Positions 57,987 to 64,000 of a DNA stretch of 64,000 bases are shown here, piece by piece. The DNA is taken from NCBI GenBank assembly GCA_016235165.1, contig JACRLX010000050.1, positions 1 to 64,000 of the forward strand, in the 5' to 3' direction. The position numbers and the translations under genes are program-made. The stretch is from Rhodocyclales bacterium. Its GTDB lineage: Bacteria; Pseudomonadota; Gammaproteobacteria; Burkholderiales; Rhodocyclaceae. Below the pieces are notes generated by a model that was not told the DNA's origin, did not search any database, and saw only the letters and a list, made by a program, of their open reading frames with translations. Numbering within the stretch: position 1 is the first letter of the stretch; each line of letters opens with the position of its first letter.

Positions 57987-59174
57987 ATGGCGCTTTATAC
58001 CGAACAGGCGGCACCGGCCGCGGCCACGGCAGCGCACGCGACGGCAGGGCGCGTGCTTGTCCTGGTGGCGACACGCAAGGGCGCCTGGCTTTACCACGGC
58101 GATGCGGCGCGCAGCGCCTGGCGCAGCGACGGCCCGCATTTCCTCGGCCATGTCATCAGCCATCTGCGGCTCGACCCGCGCGATGGCCGCAGCTTGCTCG
58201 CGGCGGCCAAGACCGGCCACCTCGGGCCGACCATCTTCCGTTCCACCGACTTCGGCCGCAACTGGCAGGAAGCCGCCAAGCCCCCGGCCTTCGCCCCGGC
58301 CGCGGCCGGCGAACAGGGCCGCGCCGTCGATCACAGCTTCTGGCTGACGCCGGGCAACGCCAGCGAACCGGGCACCTGGTACGCCGGCACCTCGCCGCAG
58401 GGCCTGTTCCGCTCGGAGGACGGCGGCATCACCTGGGCGCCCTTCTCCTGCCTCAACGACGACCTGCTCTACCGCAAGTGGATGGGCACGGTGCAGGACG
58501 GCACGCCCGACGGGCCCAAGCTGCACTCGATCATCGTCGATCCGCGCGATGCCGCCCACCTCTATATCGCCATGTCGGGCGGCGGCGTGCATGAATCGAC
58601 CGACGGCGGCAAGAGCTTCCAGCCGCTGATCGACGGGCTGGAAGTGGTCGAAGGCTTCGACCGCGACGACGCGAGCTTCCACGATCCGCACTGCCTGCGC
58701 CTGGCGCCGAGCCGGCCCGATCGCCTCTACCAGCAGAACCACTGCGGCATCTACCGTCTCGACCGCCCCGCCACCACCTGGCGGCGCATCGGCCGCAACA
58801 TGCCGGCGGAGGTCGGCGACATCGGCTTTCCGCTCGTCGTGCATCCGCGCGATGCCGACTGTGCCTGGGTCTTCCCCATGGACGGCGGTACGGTCTGGCC
58901 GCGCACCAGCCCCGGCGGCAAGCCGGCCGTGTATGCCACGCGCGACGGCGGCGAAACCTGGGAGCGCCTCGACGCCGGCTTGCCGCCGGCCGAGGCCTGG
59001 TGGACCGTCAAGCGCCAGGCCATGACGGCCGACGCGCAGGATCCGGTCGGGCTCTACTTCGGCACCACCAGCGGCGAACTCTGGGGCAGCGGCGACGAAG
59101 GCCTGAGCTGGCATTGCATCGCCCGCCACCTGCCGGAAATCTACGCCGTCGAGGCCGCCGAGGTCACGATATAA
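57987..59174 (+). CDS. BNR/sialidase-type beta-propeller protein
   Basis: A 395-residue beta-propeller with Asp-box-like repeats: IFRSTDFGRNWQE, LFRSEDGGITWAP, VHESTDGGKSFQP, VYATRDGGETWER and LWGSGDEGLSWHC. No signal peptide is evident; the N-terminus is Ala-rich. Related proteins are annotated as WD40/YVTN/BNR-like or sialidase-like but have no known enzyme activity. GGAGG lies upstream of the ATG. A MoaD-like gene follows 11 bases after the stop, so the two probably work together. Confidence 0.8.
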   Translation: MALYTEQAAPAAATAAHATAGRVLVLVATRKGAWLYHGDAARSAWRSDGPHFLGHVISHLRLDPRDGRSLLAAAKTGHLGPTIFRSTDFGRNWQEAAKPPAFAPAAAGEQGRAVDHSFWLTPGNASEPGTWYAGTSPQGLFRSEDGGITWAPFSCLNDDLLYRKWMGTVQDGTPDGPKLHSIIVDPRDAAHLYIAMSGGGVHESTDGGKSFQPLIDGLEVVEGFDRDDASFHDPHCLRLAPSRPDRLYQQNHCGIYRLDRPATTWRRIGRNMPAEVGDIGFPLVVHPRDADCAWVFPMDGGTVWPRTSPGGKPAVYATRDGGETWERLDAGLPPAEAWWTVKRQAMTADAQDPVGLYFGTTSGELWGSGDEGLSWHCIARHLPEIYAVEAAEVTI

Positions 59175-59185
59175 CATCGCGCCGC

Positions 59186-59443
59186 ATGAAAGTGCTGGTC
59201 CCCAGTGCGCTGCACACCTACACCGAAAGCCGCTGGGTCGAGGCCGAGGGCGCGACGCTGGCCGAGCTGCTCGCCGATCTCGACCGCCGCTATCCCGGGA
59301 TCCGCTTCCGCATGATCGACGAACAGAACCGCATCCGCCCCCACATCCGCTTCTTCGTCGGCGGTTCGCAGGCGCGCGACCTGGCGCAGGCGCTCAATCC
59401 GAACGGCGAGCTGCTGATCGTGCAGGCGCTGAGCGGGGGTTGA
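59186..59443 (+). CDS. MoaD/ThiS-family ubiquitin-like protein
   Basis: An 85-residue beta-grasp protein: VLVPSALHTYTESRWVEAEG, LAELLADLDRRYPGIRFRMI, RPHIRFFVGG and a C-terminal LLIVQALSGG. The terminal Gly-Gly needed for activation and sulfur transfer is intact. It is paired with the beta-propeller gene, not with molybdopterin genes, so a role outside molybdenum cofactor synthesis is possible, though nasA in this window needs that cofactor. Confidence 0.82.
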   Translation: MKVLVPSALHTYTESRWVEAEGATLAELLADLDRRYPGIRFRMIDEQNRIRPHIRFFVGGSQARDLAQALNPNGELLIVQALSGG

Positions 59444-59551
59444 GGGCGGCGGCCGGGTTCGCCGGATTGCTGGCGGGCCGAGCGGATTCGGCACCATCCG
59501 CTGGTCACCATAAACCGTGCATTTTCTCCATCTGTTGGATAAACTGCACGG

Positions 59552-60730
59552 ATGTATTCCCGCCTCGCCCAACACCAACTTGCCGCTCTGCTCGCCGAAT
59601 TTCCGGCGGTCGTGCTCCTCGGTCCGCGCCAGGCGGGCAAGACCACGCTCGCCCTGGCCGAAGCGGAAGCTCGCCGCGAAACGCTGTACCTGGACCTGGA
59701 GCTGCCTTCGGCCCAGCGCCAACTCGACGATCCCGAAGCCTTCCTCCTCGCCCACCGCAAGCGACTGGTGGTCCTCGACGAAGTGCAGCGCATGCCTGGG
59801 CTCTTCGCCGCGCTGCGCGGCGTCATCGACATCCGGCGCCGGGCGGGCGAAGCCGCCGGGCAATTCCTGCTGCTCGGCTCGGCCTCCGGCATGCTGTTGC
59901 AACAGGCGAGCGAAAGCCTCGCCGGACGGGTTGCGCAACTGGAGCTGGCGCCCCTCCAGGCGCGGGAAGTGCTGCCGACCGACGCCGCCGTTGCCGACAT
60001 CAACCCGCTTTGGATACGCGGCGGCTTTCCCCTCTCCTGGCTGGCGAAGGGCGACGCGGCCAGCTTGCGCTGGCGCGAAGCGTTCATCGCGACCTACCTG
60101 GAGCGGGACATACCAGCCCTTGGTCCGCGTATCCCCGCCACTACGCTGCGCCGCTTGTGGACCATGCTGGCTCATGGCCAGGGCGGCCTGCTCAACCAGT
60201 CGCGACTGGCGGCGTCGCTGGCCGTCAGCGGGCAAACCGTGGCGCGCTACATCGACCTGTTGTGCGACCTGATGCTGGTGCGCCGCCTGCCGGCCTGGCA
60301 CGGCAATGTCGGCAAGCGACTGGTGCGCGCACCCAAGGTGTATGTGCGTGACAGCGGACTTGTCCATGCGCTGCTCGGCCTGGCCGACTTGCAGGCAGTG
60401 CTGGCCCATCCGGTGGCCGGATCGAGTTGGGAGGGCATGGTGATCGAGCAGTTGCTCGCCGCCGCCCGCAATGCCGAGGCCAGTTTTTACCGGAGCTCCC
60501 ACGGTGCGGAAGCCGACCTGGTGCTGAGCTTTCGCAACGGCGAGACCTGGGTGGTGGAAATCAAACGCTCCTCCGCACCCGTGGTTTCCCGCGGTTTCCA
60601 CCTGGCCGCTGCGGATGTCGGGGCGACGAAGAAGCTGGTGGTCGCCCCGGTGACGGCACCCTATCCGATGCGGGATGGCGTCGATGTCATGAACCCGCTG
60701 GCAGCTGCCTGGCTGCTGGCGGGGCGATGA
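59552..60730 (+). CDS. AAA ATPase with C-terminal DUF4143 domain
   Basis: A 392-residue ATPase. Walker A is LLGPRQAGKTTLALAEA (about residue 22) and Walker B is RLVVLDEVQRMPGLF (about 70). The middle has a winged helix (NQSRLAASLAVSGQTVARYI), and the C-terminal DUF4143 region ends with the nuclease-like AEASFYRSSHGAEADLVLSF and WVVEIKRSS. This family is widespread, often linked to mobile DNA; function unknown. It is monocistronic. Confidence 0.85.
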   Translation: MYSRLAQHQLAALLAEFPAVVLLGPRQAGKTTLALAEAEARRETLYLDLELPSAQRQLDDPEAFLLAHRKRLVVLDEVQRMPGLFAALRGVIDIRRRAGEAAGQFLLLGSASGMLLQQASESLAGRVAQLELAPLQAREVLPTDAAVADINPLWIRGGFPLSWLAKGDAASLRWREAFIATYLERDIPALGPRIPATTLRRLWTMLAHGQGGLLNQSRLAASLAVSGQTVARYIDLLCDLMLVRRLPAWHGNVGKRLVRAPKVYVRDSGLVHALLGLADLQAVLAHPVAGSSWEGMVIEQLLAAARNAEASFYRSSHGAEADLVLSFRNGETWVVEIKRSSAPVVSRGFHLAAADVGATKKLVVAPVTAPYPMRDGVDVMNPLAAAWLLAGR

Positions 60731-60748
60731 AGTCCCCGGCTACCTTGA

Positions 60749-63487
60749 TCAGGAAGTCGGCGCCGGTGACACGGCGACCTGGCTTGCCGCTGCCATGCGC
60801 TTGAGTTCCGGCAGGCAGGAGCCGCAGTTGCTGCCGCATTGGGTTTTGGCCTGTAGCGCGACGAGGTCGAGGCCGGCGGCGAGCTCGGCGCGGATTTCGT
60901 TCTCCGACACGTCGAAGCAGTTGCAGACGATGCGCCCGCGCGCCGGGCCGGCGGCGGGTGGTGTGGCGAGCGGGGCAAAGATCCATTTGCGCAGCTCGGC
61001 GGTGCTGCCGCCGCGCACTATGAGGTCGAGCAGCCAGTCGGTGGCCAGGGTTTCCTTGCACAGCAGGGCGCCGGCCAGGCGATCATCCTCGATCAGGGCG
61101 CGCTTGGCGACGCCGCGCCGGGCGTCGTTGAAGGCCAGCATCTGCGGCGAGTCGAGGCCTGTCGCGGCGGCGAGTTCGGCCAGCAGCTCGGGCGGCGGCG
61201 GCGGGCAGTCGGTGTTGCCCCAGGCGCGCAGTACGACGACCGCGGATTCGCGTCCGGCCAGGGTCAGCGTGGCGTAGTCGAAGCGCGCCAGCCAGCGCTT
61301 CAGCGCGGCGTGAAGACTTCCTTGATCGTCGCGACGCATCGCCACCAGATGCCAGCCGGTAGCGAATTTCTCGACCTGCACCGCCGCATGCTTGAGCTCG
61401 GGCTGGTGCGAGACCGGGTCGTTGGCCGGCAGCGTCAGGGCATTGACGCCGGGGCCGGACATGTAGCGCCCACCCCAGTGCATGGGCACATAGGTCTGCG
61501 CCGGGCGCAAGGTGTTTGATGCCGCCGCGCGCAGCACGAGTGTTCCCCGCCTGCCCTTGAGCCGCACCAGGTCGCCGTCGGCCAGCCCGCGCCGCTCCAT
61601 GTCGCGCGGATGCATTTCGATGGCCGGCTCCGGGGCGTGGGCGAAGAGACGCGGTACCACGCCGGTGCGGCTCATGCCGTGCCACTGGTCGCGCAGCCGT
61701 CCCGTATTGAGGTGCAGCGGGTGGCGCGCGTCGGTGGCCTCGGCGGTCGGCCGGTGCTGCACCGGCTTGAACGCGGCGCGGCCGCTGGCCGTCGGGAAGA
61801 TGCCATCGGCGTAGAGGCGCGGCGTGCCTGCCGTGACGCCGGCGCGCAGCGGCCATTGCTGCGGACCGGATTGTTCCAGCAGGGCATAGCTCAGGCCGCC
61901 GATGTCGAGGTCGCGGCCGATCGTGGTGGTGCGATGCTCGTTGAATACCGCCTCGACCCCTTCATAGGGGAACAGTGCCATTTCGCACGGGGGAAGTCGA
62001 TCTTCCAGGCGCCGTGCGAAATCGACGACGATGCGCCAGTCCGCCCGCGCCTCGCCCGGTGCCGGCACGGCGGCGCGCACGCGACTGATGCGGCGCTCGG
62101 AATTGGTCACCGTGCCCTCCTTCTCGCCCCAGCCGGCGGCCGGCAGCAGCAGGTCGGCGAAGGCCGTCGTGTCGGTGTCGGCGCTGACTTCCTGCAGTAC
62201 GACGAAGGGGCATTTGGCCAGCGCCTCATGCACGCGCTTGAGGTTGGGCAGCGACTGCGCCGGATTGGTGCTGGCGATCCACAGTGCCTTGATCTCGCCG
62301 CGCTGCACGGCCTCGAACAGTTCGACGGCGGTGAGGCCGGGCGTGGCGGGCAGGTCGGCAACGCCCCACAGGCGTGCGATCTCGGCGCGATGCTCGGGAT
62401 TGCTCAAATCGCGATGCGCGGAAAGCAGGGTGGCCAGCCCGCCGACCTCGCGCCCGCCCATGGCATTGGGCTGGCCGGTCAGCGAGAAGGGGCCGCAACC
62501 GGGCTTGCCGATCTTGCCGGTGGCCAGGTGCAGGTGGATGACTGCGGCATTGTTGTCGGTGCCGTGAATGGACTGGTTGAGGCCCTGGCACCACAGCGAG
62601 AGCGCGGCCGGCGCCTGGCCGAACCAGCGCGCAGCGGTGACGATGTCGTCTGCCTTCACTCCGCAGATGTCGGCCGCCATGGCCGGCGTGTAGTCGCGCA
62701 CGATGGCCTTCAGCGCCTCGAAGCCCGCGGTGTGCTGGCGGATGTAATCGAGGTCGACCAGGTCTTCCCACAGCAGCACGTGCAGCATCGCGTTGTAAAG
62801 CGCGACGTCGCTGCCGGGCAGGATGGCGAGGTGCAGGTCGGCGGCCTCGGCCGTGTCGGTGCGGCGCGGATCGACGACGATGAGTTTCATTTGCGGATTG
62901 GCAGCGCGCGCGTCCTCGATGCGACGGAACAGCACCGGATGCGCCCAGGCGGTGTTGCTGCCGGCGATCAGCAGGCAGTCGGCATGGTCGACGTCCTCGT
63001 AGCAGCAGGGCGGCGAATCGGCGCCCAGCGTGGCCTTGTAGCCGGTCACCGCCGAGCTCATGCACAGGCGCGAATTGGTGTCGACGTTGTTGGTGCCGAT
63101 CAGGCCCCTGGCCAGCTTGTTGAAGACGTAGTAGTCCTCGGTCATGAGCTGGCCGCTGACGTAGAAGGCGACGCTGTCGGGGCCGTGCCCTGCGATGGCC
63201 TGGGCGAATTTGTCGGCGGCATGGTCGAGCGCCTCGTCCCAACTGACGCGGCGGCGCGCTTCGTCCTTCATTGTGCGCAGCAGCGGATGCGTGAGGCGCT
63301 GCGCCATGACTTGTGGCGTCATCGTCAAATGCAGCGTGCCGCCCTTGGTGCACAGGCGGCCGAAGTTCGCCGGATGTTCCGGATCGCCGCGCACGCCGGT
63401 GATCTGCGTCGCATCGTGTTCGATGATCACGCCGCAGCCGACACCGCAGTAGGGGCAGATTGATCGAGTTTCGCTCACGATGGACAT
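60749..63487 (-). CDS. nasA: Assimilatory nitrate reductase catalytic subunit
   Basis: A 912-residue cytoplasmic molybdopterin (bis-MGD) enzyme reducing nitrate to nitrite. The N-terminal [4Fe-4S] site is ICPYCGVGCGV ... LCTKGG. MGD-binding blocks include DTNSRLCMSSAV (with a Cys in the ligand region), GSNTAWAHPVLF and QGLNQSIHGTDN. A C-terminal BFD-like [2Fe-2S] extension has IVCNCFDVSENE and QCGSNCGSCLPELK. All key cysteines are present. Start at 63487 (MSIVSETRS). No nirB, nirD or nitrate-transport gene is adjacent here, and its upstream region is rearranged. Confidence 0.94.
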   Translation of the reverse strand: MSIVSETRSICPYCGVGCGVIIEHDATQITGVRGDPEHPANFGRLCTKGGTLHLTMTPQVMAQRLTHPLLRTMKDEARRRVSWDEALDHAADKFAQAIAGHGPDSVAFYVSGQLMTEDYYVFNKLARGLIGTNNVDTNSRLCMSSAVTGYKATLGADSPPCCYEDVDHADCLLIAGSNTAWAHPVLFRRIEDARAANPQMKLIVVDPRRTDTAEAADLHLAILPGSDVALYNAMLHVLLWEDLVDLDYIRQHTAGFEALKAIVRDYTPAMAADICGVKADDIVTAARWFGQAPAALSLWCQGLNQSIHGTDNNAAVIHLHLATGKIGKPGCGPFSLTGQPNAMGGREVGGLATLLSAHRDLSNPEHRAEIARLWGVADLPATPGLTAVELFEAVQRGEIKALWIASTNPAQSLPNLKRVHEALAKCPFVVLQEVSADTDTTAFADLLLPAAGWGEKEGTVTNSERRISRVRAAVPAPGEARADWRIVVDFARRLEDRLPPCEMALFPYEGVEAVFNEHRTTTIGRDLDIGGLSYALLEQSGPQQWPLRAGVTAGTPRLYADGIFPTASGRAAFKPVQHRPTAEATDARHPLHLNTGRLRDQWHGMSRTGVVPRLFAHAPEPAIEMHPRDMERRGLADGDLVRLKGRRGTLVLRAAASNTLRPAQTYVPMHWGGRYMSGPGVNALTLPANDPVSHQPELKHAAVQVEKFATGWHLVAMRRDDQGSLHAALKRWLARFDYATLTLAGRESAVVVLRAWGNTDCPPPPPELLAELAAATGLDSPQMLAFNDARRGVAKRALIEDDRLAGALLCKETLATDWLLDLIVRGGSTAELRKWIFAPLATPPAAGPARGRIVCNCFDVSENEIRAELAAGLDLVALQAKTQCGSNCGSCLPELKRMAAASQVAVSPAPTS

Positions 63488-63514
63488 CCGGTTTCGCAAC
63501 GAGCTGCGGCGGAA

Positions 63515-63533
63515 CCCCCCGCCTGGCGGGGGG
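63515..63533 (-). promoter_or_regulatory. GC hairpin in the nasA leader
   Basis: CCCCCCG and CGGGGGG flank a 5-base loop, giving a 7-base-pair all-GC stem 28 bases before the nasA ATG. It could be part of a leader attenuator or simply a rearrangement scar. No U-run is present. Confidence 0.3.
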
Positions 63534-63585
63534 AGGAAAGGGGGGTGCCCATTCCTGCCGCGCGCGGCCCGCGCGATTCATGCGG

Positions 63586-63630
63586 GCCGCAGCCGACGCC
63601 GCAGTAGGGACAGGTGGAGCGCGTTTCCAT
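63586..63630 (-). pseudogene. Duplicate fragment of the nasA 5' end
   Basis: Forty-five bases on the minus strand read METRSTCPYCGVGCG, nearly repeating the nasA N-terminus ETRSICPYCGVGCG that lies about 120 bases further downstream on that strand. The match stops there and the frame continues as unrelated Arg/Pro-rich sequence. It is a scrap of a second nitrate-reductase-like (or formate-dehydrogenase-like) gene start left by a rearrangement. Confidence 0.55.
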
Positions 63631-63748
63631 GAAAGTCAGAGCTGGTGACACGGCGCGATGCGCGTCGAGCGGATGAACGGCACGCAGGAAGCCGCTTGCC
63701 GTCTATCTTAGCAGCGAAGGCGATTCCAGCCCGGCGCCCGAAGACGCT

Positions 63749-63802
63749 GCCCTTGGCGTCGTATGCGTAGCGTGTGACTCTTCCGGCGGGGTCGGTGTGG
63801 GT
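63749..63802 (-). pseudogene. Rhs/YD-repeat scrap
   Basis: The minus strand encodes THTDPAGRVTRYAYDAKG, a clear YD/Rhs repeat unit, inside a short frame without a plausible start or continuation. It is an isolated remnant of an Rhs-family gene. The rest of the 63631-63975 gap shows nothing else recognisable except the palindrome near its right end. Confidence 0.5.
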
Positions 63803-63951
63803 GACGGCCCGGCGCATGAGGAAGCTGAGCGGCAAGCGGCGCTTGCCTTGCCATTGGCCACCCAATGCGTACAGCATAACCTGGACGATAGCCGAGGCGC
63901 CCGCACGGTGCTAGACTTTTAGAATTGTAGTGGCGGCCACAAACGCGCTAG

Positions 63952-63965
63952 CCATTGATCAATGG
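63952..63965. promoter_or_regulatory. Perfect 14-bp palindrome upstream of the right-edge gene
   Basis: CCATTGATCAATGG is a perfect inverted repeat ending just before the ribosome site of the gene beginning at 63976. Position and symmetry fit an operator for a dimeric repressor. The regulator is unknown. Confidence 0.4.
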
Positions 63966-63975
63966 AGCCAAAACG

Positions 63976-64000
63976 ATGAATGCGACCGAACAGGTTTTGA
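63976..64000 (+). CDS. Start of a gene cut by the window edge
   Basis: Only MNATEQVL is visible. GGAG lies eight bases before the ATG, and a palindrome precedes it. Identity cannot be told. Confidence 0.45.

Overview
The window is GC-rich bacterial DNA (roughly two-thirds G+C by eye). Gene content and order (urtABCDE with ureDABCEFG, an aa3-type oxidase cluster with a tiny assembly protein, DUF2244, SURF1 and CtaG, sulfide:quinone oxidoreductase, assimilatory nitrate reductase) point to a betaproteobacterium, most likely in or near the Rhodocyclales. The taxon is an inference from gene content. No rRNA, tRNA or CRISPR array was seen.

Layout. 0.1-5.0 kb: a hybrid sensor kinase divergent from ubiD, then a small membrane protein, YqgE/AlgH and a tiny cysteine protein. 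5.0-18.3 kb: a nitrogen-scavenging block with NtrC-like sites and a sigma-54 promoter, the urea ABC importer urtABCDE, then urease ureDABCEFG. This block has four interruptions: two related roughly 310-340 bp palindromic elements exactly at the starts of urtC and ureC, an AAA ATPase gene between ureD and ureA, and a CBS-domain gene between ureC and ureE. 18.3-29.2 kb: a seven-gene, head-to-tail overlapping defence operon on the minus strand (DUF499 ATPase, PglZ-like protein, RHH/PIN pair, DUF1156 DNA methyltransferase, a small unknown protein, SNF2 helicase). It is bracketed by ureG on the left and a diverged 5'-truncated second ureG on the right. 29.7-39.6 kb: a multi-kinase signalling operon on the minus strand.

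39.7-46.3 kb: an orphan ParE-like toxin with an antitoxin remnant, SCO1/SenC, two secreted helical proteins, a multicopper oxidase, a Ser/Thr kinase fused to a cyclic-nucleotide-binding domain, and a convergent FHA protein. 46.4-52.4 kb: the cytochrome c oxidase cluster (ctaC, ctaD, small assembly protein, ctaG, ctaE, DUF2909, SURF1, DUF2244). 52.6-56.2 kb: a secreted truncated haemoglobin, an SQR-type flavoprotein and a class III nucleotide cyclase. 56.1-57.0 kb: a chimeric scar joining fragments of hsdM, a RecQ-type helicase and a DprA-like protein, evidence of a lost defence locus. 57-60.7 kb: a LigB-type dioxygenase, a beta-propeller protein with a MoaD-like partner, and a DUF4143 ATPase. 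60.7-64 kb: assimilatory nitrate reductase nasA, with a rearranged upstream region holding a short copy of its own 5' end and an Rhs-repeat scrap, and the first codons of a further gene at the right edge.

Functionally the left third is nitrogen acquisition: urea uptake, hydrolysis and Ni insertion under probable NtrC/sigma-54 control, with nasA far to the right. The middle is accessory defence plus signalling, and the right is aerobic respiration with sulfide and second-messenger functions. The strongest candidates for undescribed biology are the paired palindromic elements at start codons and the BREX/DISARM-like operon with its embedded toxin-antitoxin pair and ureG-derived boundary.
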